Origin: Oxalobacter vibrioformis
Lineage (GTDB): Bacteria; Pseudomonadota; Gammaproteobacteria; Burkholderiales; Burkholderiaceae_D
Assembly: GCF_027118995.1 (NCBI RefSeq)
Contig: NZ_CP098242.1
Coordinates: 682,001 to 746,000, forward strand
Direction of reading: 5' to 3'
Length of the DNA stretch: 64,000 nucleotides
A program made the translations under genes and the position numbers. Below, in pieces: positions 55,327 through 64,000 of the stretch; positions within the stretch are counted from its first letter, which is position 1; each line of letters opens with the position of its first letter. The notes under the pieces are model-generated. The model saw nothing but the letters and a program-made list of their open reading frames with translations, was not told the origin of the DNA and searched no databases.

Positions 55327-56154
55327 TCATGCGGCCATGGCCAACCGCTGTTTAGGTGTGATGCCGCCCAAGGCTATGTTTGGGCGTTCATGATTATAAT
55401 GCCAGACCCATCGGGTAGCGAAATCCTGTACCTCTGCAATTGAGGTAAACAGATATTGAGCCAGCCATTCATATCGCACTGTCCGGTTAAAGCGCTCCAC
55501 ATAAGCATTTTGTTGGGGTTTCCCCGGCTGGATATACTCGATTCGGATGCCTCTTTTATGTGCCCAATTCTGCAATGTGGCGCTGACGTATTCCGGGCCG
55601 TTATCGCAACGGATCACTTGAGGCGCCCCTCGCCATGAAATGATTTGTTCCAGACAGCGAATAACCCTTTCTGAAGGCATGGAGAAGTCAGCTTCGACAC
55701 CCAGGGCTTCCCGGTTAAAGTCATCAATGAGGTTCAATAACCGAAAGCTTCTGCCATCTTCCAGTTGGTCATGCATGAAATCCATCGACCAGACCTGGTT
55801 GCTCTTTTGGGGAACACTCAGGATTTCCGGCTTTTCCCGTGTCATGCGCTTTTTGGGACGGATACGAAGGTTTAATTCAAGTTCACGATAAATGCGATAG
55901 ACGCGTTTGTGGTTCCAGCCGAATCCTTTGACGTTGCGAAGATAGAGGTAACACAGGCCAAATCCCCAGTTGCGGTTGTTGTCTGTCAGTCGCATCAGCC
56001 ATTGGGCAATCTGTTCGTTTTCGGCATTTTTCCGGCTTTGATACCGGTAACAAGTTTGACTGACCCCGAATGTCTCGCAGGACAGACGGATGGATATCCT
56101 CTTGTCGGCAACGGCTCGCCTGGCTATCTCCCGCCGTTGAGATGGCCTTACCAC
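55327..56154 (-). CDS. IS3-family transposase OrfB
   Basis: 275 residues, the catalytic integrase domain. DDE residues: Asp in [10 protein letters not shown], Asp in [12 protein letters not shown] and Glu in [17 protein letters not shown]. An N-terminal HTH_21 region ([24 protein letters not shown]) is present. It overlaps orfA by 7 bp in another frame. A run of seven A then G (about 56154-56161 on the minus strand) at the end of orfA is a slippery site for a -1 frameshift that makes the OrfAB transposase. Confidence 0.95.
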   Translation of the reverse strand: MVRPSQRREIARRAVADKRISIRLSCETFGVSQTCYRYQSRKNAENEQIAQWLMRLTDNNRNWGFGLCYLYLRNVKGFGWNHKRVYRIYRELELNLRIRPKKRMTREKPEILSVPQKSNQVWSMDFMHDQLEDGRSFRLLNLIDDFNREALGVEADFSMPSERVIRCLEQIISWRGAPQVIRCDNGPEYVSATLQNWAHKRGIRIEYIQPGKPQQNAYVERFNRTVRYEWLAQYLFTSIAEVQDFATRWVWHYNHERPNIALGGITPKQRLAMAA

Positions 56155-56414
56155 TTTTTTTCGATGGCTTCTTTGAGTATCTCGGCTTTGAGGCGCTCTT
56201 CAGCGTACATCTTCTTGAGACGGGCATTTTCAGCTTCGAGTTCTTTCATCCTGGTTATCATGGCAGTGTCCATGCCGCCATATTTGGCTCGCCATTTGTA
56301 AAACGCTGCTGAACTCATCCCATGTTCCCGGCATAACTCCGGTACGGGAACCCCGGATTCGGCCTGCTTTAATATCGCCATGATCTGGCTATCGGTAAAT
56401 CTCGACTTCTTCAT
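56148..56414 (-). CDS. IS3-family transposase OrfA
   Basis: 88 residues: helix-turn-helix ([49 protein letters not shown]) and a leucine-zipper-like helix ([32 protein letters not shown]). It binds the IS ends. Its last codons carry the A7G slippery run. Confidence 0.95.
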   Translation of the reverse strand: MKKSRFTDSQIMAILKQAESGVPVPELCREHGMSSAAFYKWRAKYGGMDTAMITRMKELEAENARLKKMYAEERLKAEILKEAIEKKW

Positions 56415-56670
56415 GTAGAACCTCCTTCATAAGAAAATTCTACTTCCAATCTCAACGATTCTGTGGGGGGATTACCCCTTTAAACACCTTCGCTACTCTT
56501 GGCTTCGGAGAGAAGAGACTTTAACATTTTTTCTGAATATAACATTTCCTTCATACCTTTCATCACGAAGACTTTATGTGCAAAGGACTCCTCTGTTTTA
56601 GAACGCAACTATCATGCACAACCAGCCAATTTTTTCTGTTTTACGGATATTTTTACAATAGCAGGAGAGC

Positions 56671-56687
56671 GCGACAAACCATGTCGC
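56671..56687. promoter_or_regulatory. Island palindrome 3
   Basis: GCGACA-AACCA-TGTCGC, perfect core. It lies about 320 bp before the dnaB paralogue and lacks the trailing GTGACGCA of the others. Confidence 0.55.
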
Positions 56688-56893
56688 AATCTTGCATACC
56701 AGGCCGTTGTCCACTCTACAAATACTGCTCTGCGGGGCTATCGTCTCCACTAGAAAGCTGCTCTATCTGTCGGACATCGTGGAAAAACAAAACACCGACC
56801 GGAATGCGCGTTAAAGGAAAATGCAAAGGCCCCTATTGGCTTTATGTAAGGTCATTTATACGAAAGGAAATTTTTTACCGGGATTTGTTTTGC

Positions 56894-56910
56894 GCGACGC
56901 TCTATGTCGC
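56894..56910. promoter_or_regulatory. Island palindrome 4
   Basis: GCGACG-CTCTA-TGTCGC, one mismatch in the left half, followed by GTGACGCAGAC. It lies 95 bp before the dnaB start, the same distance as copy 1 from the cPP-R gene. Confidence 0.6.
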
Positions 56911-57004
56911 ATATGTGACGCAGACTTCATAGGGAAAATAAGCCCTGATTGAGAGGGTTTAAATGAACGCATGAATAACAAATCAATACCGAAAAGATTT
57001 TGAT

Positions 57005-58375
57005 ATGACAAAATTTAAAGACTCTGAACAGGAATCCCTGCGCATACCGCCACACTCCATTGACGCAGAGCAGTCTGTTTTGGGGTGCTTGCTTCTTGAT
57101 AATGCTGCATGGAATAGCATTGGTGATTTGCTGGGGCAGGATGATTTTTATCGTTTTGATCACCGTCTCATTTTCCAGCATATTGAAGGACTGGTTACCG
57201 CATCGAAACCGGCTGACGCCACTACCGTTTATGAATCACTTTTTCATGTAGGCAAGGCAGAAGACGTGAGAGGGCTGTCCTATTTGAATATGTTGGCGCA
57301 GAACACGCCGCCGACTGACAATATCCGGCACTATGCAAAAATTGTGAGAGATTGCAGTGTATTGCGAAAGCTGATGACGGTTTCCAGTGAAATTTTTGGA
57401 TCGGTCTTTAACCCGCAGGCAAAGGATGTCAGAAAAATATTGGATGAGGCTGAAGCCAAAATCTTTTCGGTTGCTGAGGATGCCTCACGCGAAGTGCATG
57501 CGCTCCATGAAGTTAAGCCATTGATTGCGGAAGTTGTTGAGAAGATAGACGAACTCTATAGTCGTGAAGATAAAAATGAGGTAACTGGTGTAGCAACAGG
57601 CTTTGTTGATCTGGACAAACAAACTTCCGGCTTGCCGCCAGGCGAACTGATTATTGTGGCAGGACGTCCTAGCATGGGTAAATCTGCTTTTTCCTTCAAT
57701 ATCGGAGAGCATGTCGCTATTGAGAGTGGCCTGCCTGTCGCGATTTTTTCCATGGAAATGAACGGTTTCCAACTGGTAAGACGCATGATCGGTTCTATCG
57801 GAAGGCTGGACCAGCACAAGCTGCGAACAGGCCAGCTTACAGAGGATGACTGGCCGCGCCTGACCCATGCGATCCAGAAAATGGAGGATGCTCCATTGTA
57901 TATCGATGAAACACCGGAGTTATCCATTGATGCGCTTCGTTCCAGAGCCAGGCATCTTTTCAAGCGACACGGCAAGCTGGGTCTGATTATTGTCGACTAT
58001 TTACAATTGATGCTTTCTATATACGATGTAGAAAAAAACTACACGGACGTCCATAAAATATTGAGTGGCCTGAAAGCACTTGCCAAGGAGCTTAACTGTC
58101 CGGTTATTGTTCTTTCGCAGCTTAACCGAGCACTTGAAAGGCGTCGGGGAAACAAACGCCCTTATCTATCGGATTTGCGTGGCCCTGGAGCCATAGAAGA
58201 GATGGCCGATCTGCTCCTGTTCATTTACCGTGATGATGTATATAACTGGGATTCACCAGACAAGGGAACTGCGGAGATTATTATTGCCAAACAGCGGCAT
58301 GGTCAGACTGGAAAAATCCGGCTGGCTTTCAACCCACGCTATGCAAGGTTCGACAATCATCCAGAATATCTATGA
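57005..58375 (+). CDS. dnaB: Replicative DNA helicase, island copy
   Basis: 456 residues, full DnaB length. N-terminal domain (RIPPHSIDAEQSVLGCLLLDNAAWNSIGDLLGQDDFYRFDHRLIF), then RecA fold with Walker A GRPSMGKS at 220-227, Walker B LIIVDYLQLM and arginine-finger region KRPYLSDLRGPGAIEEMADLLLFIYRDDVYN. Complete and probably functional. The lower GC and the position inside the island suggest an acquired paralogue; the housekeeping dnaB should lie elsewhere, which cannot be seen here. Phages and integrative elements often bring their own DnaB. Confidence 0.93.
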   Translation: MTKFKDSEQESLRIPPHSIDAEQSVLGCLLLDNAAWNSIGDLLGQDDFYRFDHRLIFQHIEGLVTASKPADATTVYESLFHVGKAEDVRGLSYLNMLAQNTPPTDNIRHYAKIVRDCSVLRKLMTVSSEIFGSVFNPQAKDVRKILDEAEAKIFSVAEDASREVHALHEVKPLIAEVVEKIDELYSREDKNEVTGVATGFVDLDKQTSGLPPGELIIVAGRPSMGKSAFSFNIGEHVAIESGLPVAIFSMEMNGFQLVRRMIGSIGRLDQHKLRTGQLTEDDWPRLTHAIQKMEDAPLYIDETPELSIDALRSRARHLFKRHGKLGLIIVDYLQLMLSIYDVEKNYTDVHKILSGLKALAKELNCPVIVLSQLNRALERRRGNKRPYLSDLRGPGAIEEMADLLLFIYRDDVYNWDSPDKGTAEIIIAKQRHGQTGKIRLAFNPRYARFDNHPEYL

Positions 58376-58907
58376 CAGCTAGAGGTAGTGGACAAAACGC
58401 TCACTGTCTGGAGCAGGGATTACAACAAAGTCAGATCCCATAGCAGTTGTGACCGGATGCCACCTGCCAGCTAAGCGGCCTTGCTTTGGCAGCGGGCAAA
58501 CCGAAAAATAGTTGCCAATCAGTTCATTAGCGCATTTTAGCGAATATTGGCAAAACTGAGAGGTGTACCGAATTTGTACCTGAAAATTCCAATCTGACCG
58601 CAACCATCCCGGTTGTTTTATATGACTGGCTACACAAAACCGATTGCGGCTTTGGCATTTTCATTCAATGCGCACTCAGCACCAAGACTGGCAGGCATTT
58701 CAGTGGCGAATGAAACGGGACGGAAACTTACATGGACGCCTCCCGTATTGCAATAAAAAAAAGGAAGAGAAACACAGCAGTCGATGCAGCCTTACATTCG
58801 GCCTTTAACTGCAGCCGTATGTTGGCTGCTGATTCACGATGAAATACGCGGATATCCAGAGATAAATTAAAAAGGAAAGTATCTGTGTCTGCCTCGGATT
58901 ACCCTAG
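58376..58907. other. Island stretch between dnaB and the IS481-type element
   Basis: Holds direct repeat B (58503-58588). No gene is recognised in the rest. A minus-strand frame 58379-58603 overlaps the repeat and ends in YTSQFCQYSLKCANELIGNYFSV, the same peptide as copy A. Confidence 0.45.
58503..58588. repeat. 86-bp direct repeat, copy B
   Basis: Partner of 50138-50223: 80 of 86 bases match, without gaps. The two copies enclose all recognised non-IS cargo of the island except the IS481-type element. Confidence 0.88.
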
Positions 58908-59854
58908 CTGTTTAGTCCCGGCATTTGATGGATAGGGTTTAGAGTAAAACGATGTGGCTGAGTTGTCCAGATTTTGCAAATAAATTCATAAGGCGTAAGC
59001 CCTTTTAAAGACTTCAATCGGCGGGCGAAATTATACGCATTCATGAAATTCTGGAGATGGTTTTCAAACTGCTTGTGATCGTCATAATGATATCGATTGA
59101 CAGTCGCTTGCTTGACCGTGCGGTTCATTCGTTCAACCTGGCCGTTGGTCCATGGATGCTTTACCTTGGTCAGTCGGTGCTCAATGCCGTTTTCCCTGCA
59201 AACACGCTCAAAAATATGCTCAAAGGCAAACCGATCCTTTTCTCTGTTGGTGAATTGAATCCCGTTATCCGTCAGGACAGTATGAATGGCATAAGGCAAA
59301 GCCTCCTGCAGGTTGCGTAAAAACTGTGCCGCCTGCATTTTTCCTGCTCGCTGGTGCAATTCCACATAGGCAAACTTGCTGGTTCGGTCTATTGCTGCAA
59401 ACAGATAAAGCCGACCTTCAGCGGTTCGTACTTCGGCTATGTCGATAGGGAAGCAGCCAATAGGATAAGTCTTGAATTTCTTTGGCACTGGTTTGTCGCC
59501 CTGAACTTCTGGCAAGCGGGATATGCCATGACGCTGTAAACAGCGATGTAATGAAGATCGGCTCAGGTGAGCGATAGTGGGTTGCAGGGCATAAAGGCAA
59601 TCATCAAGGGGAAACAGGGTATGCCGCCGGAAAGCCACAATAATGGCTTGCTCTTCTACGGACAATACAGTTGAAGAAGGATTTTTCGGGCCAGTGGGCA
59701 AATCCTTGACGGTTTCCCGCCTGCGCCATTTCGCCACTGTCTTGGGGTTGATGCCATAGCGCTTTGCTAACGCCCTCACGCTCTCTTGACTATTTTGTAT
59801 TGCTCGACGCACTGCCTCTGTTGTTGTGGCGCTGCTGTGTAAAATCTGTCCCAT
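58904..59854 (-). CDS. IS481-family transposase
   Basis: 316 residues from the ATG at 59854, preceded by GGAAGGAA; a start 5 codons upstream is less likely. N-terminal HTH (VRALAKRYGINPKTVAKWRRR), then the DDE domain: Asp in FPIDIAEVRT, Asp in VLTDNGIQFT and Glu in NGQVERMNRTVK. The last residues (HQMPGLNS) are encoded by the terminal repeat, and the stop TAG comes from the flanking CTAG target, outside the IS itself. Confidence 0.94.
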   Translation of the reverse strand: MGQILHSSATTTEAVRRAIQNSQESVRALAKRYGINPKTVAKWRRRETVKDLPTGPKNPSSTVLSVEEQAIIVAFRRHTLFPLDDCLYALQPTIAHLSRSSLHRCLQRHGISRLPEVQGDKPVPKKFKTYPIGCFPIDIAEVRTAEGRLYLFAAIDRTSKFAYVELHQRAGKMQAAQFLRNLQEALPYAIHTVLTDNGIQFTNREKDRFAFEHIFERVCRENGIEHRLTKVKHPWTNGQVERMNRTVKQATVNRYHYDDHKQFENHLQNFMNAYNFARRLKSLKGLTPYEFICKIWTTQPHRFTLNPIHQMPGLNS

Positions 59855-59911
59855 AATATTTCCTTCCATTCAGATGACATGATTGTGCCATCAAAGGCCG
59901 GGACTAAACAT
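58908..59911 (-). mobile_element. IS481-family insertion sequence, complete
   Basis: About 1.0 kb with terminal repeats TGTTTAGTCCCGGCATTTGATGG on the left and the inverse (ATCAAAGGCCGGGACTAAACA) on the right, one mismatch. Both flanks have CTAG (58904-58907 and 59912-59915), fitting the CTAG target of Bordetella IS481. Another copy of an end remains at 44630-44662. Confidence 0.92.
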
Positions 59912-60101
59912 CTAGTGCAACAAGCACTTGTGCTACGAAAGGAAAGAATTTTTGCTCCAGCTTTCATATCGCCGAAATAATCAGCATATCGCTTCGTCAT
60001 ACGATGATGTTCATTGATGGGTGCTGCAAGCAATTTTTATGCTGTTTATTCCTATTTTTGTAGGCACCGAGCAGGCACCAAACCATAGAACCAAAAACAA
60101 A

Positions 60102-60128
60102 AGGGGTTACGAATTAACGTAACCCCTT
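60102..60128 (-). terminator. Terminator after tRNA-Ile
   Basis: GGGGTTACG-AATTAA-CGTAACCCC; on the minus strand it is followed by TTTTGTTTTT. It lies about 10 bp beyond the tRNA CCA end. Its twin with a different loop is at 49984-50014. Confidence 0.85.
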
Positions 60129-60136
60129 GATTTTAT

Positions 60137-60213
<77 letters not shown>

Positions 60214-60224
60214 CTTTTGGCTTA

Positions 60225-62957
60225 TCAATTACTTTCCAGGAAGCTCTTGAGTTTATCCGAACGGGACGGGTGGCGCAATTTACGCAACGCCTTGGCTTCA
60301 ATCTGGCGTATCCGCTCACGGGTCACGTCAAACTGCTTACCCACCTCTTCCAGCGTATGGTCTGTGGACATCTCAACCCCGAAACGCATGCGCAGCACCT
60401 TGGCTTCGCGGGGCGTCAGGGAATCCAGCACATCCTTGACTACATTGCGCATGGAAACATGCAGGGCGGCATCTGCCGGTGCAAGCGTATTGTTGTCCTC
60501 AATAAAGTCGCCCAGATGCGAATCATCATCGTCACCAATCGGCGTTTCCATGGAAATCGGCTCCTTGGCAATCTTCATGATCTTGCGGATTTTGTCTTCC
60601 GGCATTTCCATCTTCAGCGCCAGGGTTGCCGGATCTGGCTCGGAACCGGTTTCCTGCAGGATCTGACGGGAAATACGGTTCATCTTGTTGATGGTTTCAA
60701 TCATGTGAACCGGAATCCGGATGGTGCGCGCCTGGTCTGCAATCGAACGGGTAATCGCCTGGCGAATCCACCACGTCGCATAGGTGGAAAATTTGTAGCC
60801 ACGACGGTATTCAAACTTGTCGACTGCTTTCATCAGACCGATATTGCCTTCCTGGATCAGGTCCAGGAACTGCAAGCCACGGTTGGTATATTTTTTGGCA
60901 ATCGAAATAACCAGACGCAAGTTGGCCTCCGTCATTTCCCGCTTGGCATTGCGCGCCCGCATCTCACCGGCTGTCATTTTCCGGTTGACATCACGCATAT
61001 CGGAGAGCGGCATACCACTTTTTTCTTCAATCTCAATAAGCTTGCGCTGCAGCTCCTTGACCATCGGCACATTCCGGCCGAGAATCGCGCTGTAGGGATA
61101 GTCGGCGTTAACCTCTTCATCAACCCAGTCCAGATTGGTTTCATTGCCCGGGAAGGTCTTGATAAAGTGGGCACGGGGCACACCACAGCGATTGACAACG
61201 ACATCCAGTATCTGCCGCTCGATCTGGCGAATCTCATCCATCTGGGCGCGCAAGGTATCAGCCAGCTTCTCAATAAATTTGGCGGTAAAACGCATCCCCA
61301 AAAGCTCATCGGAGATACATTCATGGGCTTCGATATAGCCCTTGGAATTGTAGGCATCGGCGGCCGTGGCCTTTTGCATCTGCGTGAAGCACTTGGCAAT
61401 GACATCGAACCTGTCCAACACATGCTCTTTCAGTTTTTCGAGCTGCTCTGCAGAGAATCCACTGCTGCCACCGCTGCTGTTGCCTGAAGAGGTTTCTTCT
61501 TCTTCCTCATCCTCTTCCTCCTCGTCAGCGGCTTCCTCTTCTTCGGCTTCCTCGTCTTCGTCCTCATCTGCCGATGCACTCATGGCAGACGGCGAATTCG
61601 CCTCGTCATCTTCAGTAAGGCCATCGATAACATCATCAATTTTGACCTCGCCCAGACGGATTTTTTCTGCCTGCTCAAGAATTTCCGTAATGGTCGTCGG
61701 GCTGGAAGAAATCGCCTGGATCATGTCTTTCAGACCATCTTCAATCCGCTTGGCAATTTCAATTTCACCTTCGCGCGTCAGCAGTTCTACGGAACCCATT
61801 TCACGCATATACATACGGACAGGATCGGTTGTCCGGCCAAAATCCGAATCCACCGTGGAAAGTGCCGCTTCCGCTGCGGCTTCCGCCTCTTCGTCACTAG
61901 TGACATTGATGACATTATCTGTCAGCAGCAGGTCTTCCTCATCCGGGGCATGCTCGTATACCGAAATCCCCATGTCGTTGAAGGTATTGATAATGCCCTC
62001 AATGGCATCAGGATCAACAATATGCTCGGGAAGATGGTCGTTGATTTCAGCAAAGGTCAGGAAATTACGCTCCTTGCCAAGCTTGATCAGTGCAACCAGC
62101 CGCTCACGGCGGCGTTCGATTTCTTCTGCCGTTGCTTCTGAATCGCTGGAAAGCGCATCTTTCAGGAGCGCTTTTTCTTTTGCCCTTCTGTCTTTTGCCC
62201 GGGTCCTTTCAGCAGCCTTCATCTCGGCACGCTCAACCGCATTCAGTGCGACATCTTCATCACTCTCCGGCTGGTAGTCCTTGGGCTTTCTGCCCCGGCG
62301 GCCAGGCACTTTGACTTTCGGCAAAACGTAATTGGACGTGTCGATCTGTGCCAGTGCGCTGGCGTCAGTGGTGACAATCGTGCCTTTTTCAGCAGCCGCA
62401 GCGGCAGCCTCAGCCTGTTGCTGTATCAAGAGTGCTTTTGGCTTGCGGCCACGTTTCTTCTGTTCTGCCGCATCAGCCACGGCAGGCGCCCTGGCAACGG
62501 CCTCAACAACCTGTGCTTCTTTTTCAGATGCTTTTTTCCGGCCCCGGCGTTTTGGCGCATCAACAGCTGCCTCAATAACAGCCGTTTTTTTCTTTTTCAG
62601 GGAAACCGGCTCAGCCTTTGCTGGCGCTTTCGCCTTCGTTGTTTTTTGGGACTCAGCTTTCAGTTTCTTTACCTCAGCCTTTGGGTTGGCGATCACCTTG
62701 GATTTGGCTGCCGCTTTGGGCGGCACAGCCTTGGCCTTCGGTGTGGCTTTTACCGCGGCCTGTGGTACTGCTTTGGCTTTGGCCCTGGGTTCAGCCTTTA
62801 CGGCTACCTTGACTGCCGCTTTGGGCTTGGTCTTTGCTTTTGCTGTCACGACAACGGTTTCCTCATGTTTTGGTCTTCCACGACCTTTTTTTGCAGCCTC
62901 AGCGGCTGTCTTGCTCTTAACCGGTTGCGATTTCTTTGATTTCTTCTTGTCGTCCAC
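60225..62957 (-). CDS. rpoD: RNA polymerase primary sigma factor RpoD
   Basis: Sigma-70, about 910 residues, much larger than E. coli (613). The N-terminal 240 residues are Lys/Ala/Pro-rich with RGRKPK-type motifs, followed by region 1.1, an acidic run of Glu and Asp (about 470-500), region 2 ([64 protein letters not shown]), region 3 and region 4 ([43 protein letters not shown]). Start: a GTG at 62957 is preferred for the GGGGCGG just upstream; an in-frame TTG at 62975 has no ribosome site. The tRNA follows 11 bp after the stop. Confidence 0.95.
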   Translation of the reverse strand: MDDKKKSKKSQPVKSKTAAEAAKKGRGRPKHEETVVVTAKAKTKPKAAVKVAVKAEPRAKAKAVPQAAVKATPKAKAVPPKAAAKSKVIANPKAEVKKLKAESQKTTKAKAPAKAEPVSLKKKKTAVIEAAVDAPKRRGRKKASEKEAQVVEAVARAPAVADAAEQKKRGRKPKALLIQQQAEAAAAAAEKGTIVTTDASALAQIDTSNYVLPKVKVPGRRGRKPKDYQPESDEDVALNAVERAEMKAAERTRAKDRRAKEKALLKDALSSDSEATAEEIERRRERLVALIKLGKERNFLTFAEINDHLPEHIVDPDAIEGIINTFNDMGISVYEHAPDEEDLLLTDNVINVTSDEEAEAAAEAALSTVDSDFGRTTDPVRMYMREMGSVELLTREGEIEIAKRIEDGLKDMIQAISSSPTTITEILEQAEKIRLGEVKIDDVIDGLTEDDEANSPSAMSASADEDEDEEAEEEEAADEEEEDEEEEETSSGNSSGGSSGFSAEQLEKLKEHVLDRFDVIAKCFTQMQKATAADAYNSKGYIEAHECISDELLGMRFTAKFIEKLADTLRAQMDEIRQIERQILDVVVNRCGVPRAHFIKTFPGNETNLDWVDEEVNADYPYSAILGRNVPMVKELQRKLIEIEEKSGMPLSDMRDVNRKMTAGEMRARNAKREMTEANLRLVISIAKKYTNRGLQFLDLIQEGNIGLMKAVDKFEYRRGYKFSTYATWWIRQAITRSIADQARTIRIPVHMIETINKMNRISRQILQETGSEPDPATLALKMEMPEDKIRKIMKIAKEPISMETPIGDDDDSHLGDFIEDNNTLAPADAALHVSMRNVVKDVLDSLTPREAKVLRMRFGVEMSTDHTLEEVGKQFDVTRERIRQIEAKALRKLRHPSRSDKLKSFLESN

Positions 62958-63075
62958 TGTCCGCCCCAGAATCAACTGATTGGTATACAGGGCATAAATA
63001 TGCCCGCATGTAAAGCCTTAAATTATAACACAAATCAACTTGTTTTTTTGCTTATTATTGTGAAAAATCATGCCC

Positions 63076-64000
63076 TTAAGATACCCCCTTGTCTTCAATA
63101 TTCTGCTGCTGCAAGACACGCTGTTCGTTTTGCAGATCCAGCACATACTGGCGGTTTTCAAGGGCTTTGCCTGACGCCATCAGGTCATTGAGCTCTTCCG
63201 TTATCAGGCGAATCCGGATCTGCCGCATAGACCCCTTCAATTGCTGCCGGGCCGCAGCCATATCAAAGTCGTGGCCATTCATCACTTCAGCAATCAGATG
63301 GTCATAATCCCTGCCTGACAGCCTGAAATACTCGGTCAATGCAGCAAAACTCACATTCTCCCCGAGAGCATGTGTCGCATTGACAATATCCGATAGCGTT
63401 TGAGCATCATCCGGATCAAATTGTTCAATGGCGCTTCTTTCCTCTTCTTCCAGCTCAGGCACCAGTTCCGGATACATGAGCAGAATACGGACCACCTGCC
63501 TGCCCAGACTGACTATCTGCGGGCGCGACTGGCGTTGCGGGGCACGCTGCTTTTTCACGGCCGGCTTTGCCAGCCCCAAAAGCGATTCCAGTTCGTCACC
63601 TGCGGTATGAGTCAGCTCACCAAGTTTTTTTACAATCTGCAATCGCAATGCTGAAGGCTGGATTGCCTGCAAAAGCGGTTTGGCAACATATTGTGCCCGC
63701 GCCCTGCCTTCGAGGGTGTTCAGGTCTCCCCCTTTGGTGATGACGTCAAACAGAAATTCGGAAAAGGGCACCGCATTTTTTATTTCTTTCTCAAAGGCTT
63801 CAGCACCGTATTCGCGTACAAAACTGTCCGGATCATGGTCTGACGGCAAAAAGAGGAAACGCACACCCTTGTTGTCCGTTACATAAGGCAGGCTGGCTTC
63901 CAGCGCCCTTCTTGCAGCGCTTTGCCCCGCCTTGTCGCCGTCAAACGCAAAAACAACCAGGTCTGTCTGACGCATCAGTTTTTGCACCTGAACCGGTGTA
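63076..64000 (-). CDS. dnaG: DNA primase DnaG, C-terminal part
   Basis: Open to the right edge; about 307 residues of the C-terminal half. The TOPRIM metal motif appears in VVFAFDGDKAGQSAARRALEA, then FLFLPSDHDPDSFVREYGAEAF, and a long helical C-terminal domain that binds DnaB. It lies upstream of rpoD on the same strand, as in the classic macromolecular-synthesis operon. Confidence 0.95.
   Translation of the reverse strand, partial: TPVQVQKLMRQTDLVVFAFDGDKAGQSAARRALEASLPYVTDNKGVRFLFLPSDHDPDSFVREYGAEAFEKEIKNAVPFSEFLFDVITKGGDLNTLEGRARAQYVAKPLLQAIQPSALRLQIVKKLGELTHTAGDELESLLGLAKPAVKKQRAPQRQSRPQIVSLGRQVVRILLMYPELVPELEEEERSAIEQFDPDDAQTLSDIVNATHALGENVSFAALTEYFRLSGRDYDHLIAEVMNGHDFDMAAARQQLKGSMRQIRIRLITEELNDLMASGKALENRQYVLDLQNEQRVLQQQNIEDKGVS

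Larger units (their letters stand above)
55290..56476 (-). mobile_element. IS3-family insertion sequence, complete
   Basis: 1187 bp with terminal repeats GGTAATCCCCCC (55290) and GGGGGGATTACC (ending 56476), orfA and orfB overlapping on the minus strand. The inner parts of the ends also match (GATCGGAAGTAG / GATTGGAAGTAG). A target duplication is not evident in the flanks. Confidence 0.92.
56477..57004. other. Island stretch upstream of the dnaB paralogue
   Basis: About 530 bp with two palindrome copies (56671 and 56894) but no gene I can support. Open frames on the plus strand (56499-56753, 56576-56932) have odd composition, no ribosome site and no recognised family. Confidence 0.45.

Noticed and set aside
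59916-60136. Short minus-strand frame (59776-60033) between the IS481-type element and tRNA
   Set aside because: The part outside the IS (INEHHRMTKRYADYFGDMKAG…) has no recognised family and no ribosome site; it may be a relic but cannot be supported.
62332-62979. Long open frame opposite the rpoD N-terminus
   Set aside because: Low-complexity Ala/Phe-rich antisense of the AK-rich coding strand; rpoD is certain on the minus strand. The same holds for 60270-61487 and 61366-62277.

Overview
The window looks like chromosomal DNA of a betaproteobacterium of the order Burkholderiales, probably Oxalobacteraceae and perhaps Oxalobacter. The signs are gene content and order (DUF3460-scpA-panC, mreBCD-mrdA-rodA, tolQRAB-pal-cpoB, ruvX-pyrR-pyrB-pyrC'), a DksA with the cysteine-poor zinc-finger region common in that class, and an RpoD with a very long N-terminal extension. 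The assignment comes from recognising protein families by eye; no database search was run.

Layout. 1-2.4 kb: end of a DUF3460 gene, scpA, panC and a small exported protein. 2.4-7.3 kb: a vitamin B12 uptake operon on the minus strand (btuB-btuC-btuD-btuF) behind a cobalamin riboswitch; btuB carries a one-base frameshift in a run of eight A. 7.4-12 kb: an MBL-fold hydrolase, an APH/AAA fusion, a KGG stress protein and a Crp/Fnr regulator with two FNR-like boxes upstream. 12.1-17.1 kb: the Tol-Pal envelope operon. 17.1-27.6 kb: DUF1275, dcd, the yqgE-ruvX-pyrR-pyrB-pyrC' run, an acyltransferase, apaH, DUF484-xerC, a CobW-family GTPase and dksA. 27.7-38.7 kb: a broken cysteine-repeat gene, rlpA, the rod-shape cluster rodA-mrdA-mreD-mreC-mreB, and gatCAB. 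38.7-49.9 kb: a large GGDEF/EAL protein, DUF192, three tandem Ala/Lys/Glu-rich exported proteins, an alpha/beta hydrolase, then a scarred accessory stretch (truncated HerA-like and MocR genes meeting at an IS481-type end, an EAL relic, an intact MocR regulator with a 15-bp tandem repeat behind it) and a chemoreceptor.

50.0-60.2 kb is a genomic island of about 10 kb inserted in the 3' end of tRNA-Ile(CAU). A copy of the tRNA 3' end lies at 50020-50066 and the intact tRNA at 60137-60213; each copy is followed by the same kind of terminator hairpin. The island holds a WYL regulator, a cyclic-phosphate-processing receiver-like protein, DUF4116-type repeat proteins in three copies or pieces, a GSGSGK-repeat protein, a putative PD-(D/E)XK nuclease, a DUF2779 tail fragment, a second dnaB, a complete IS3-family and a complete IS481-family element, and an IS5-family relic. 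No integrase is visible. A palindrome with core GCGACA-N5-TGTCGC occurs four times (plus one weak copy), three of them about 85-115 bp upstream of island genes, which suggests one regulator, most simply the WYL protein, acting on the whole island. This is the best candidate for an undescribed system here.

60.2-64 kb returns to the core genome with rpoD and the 3' part of dnaG.
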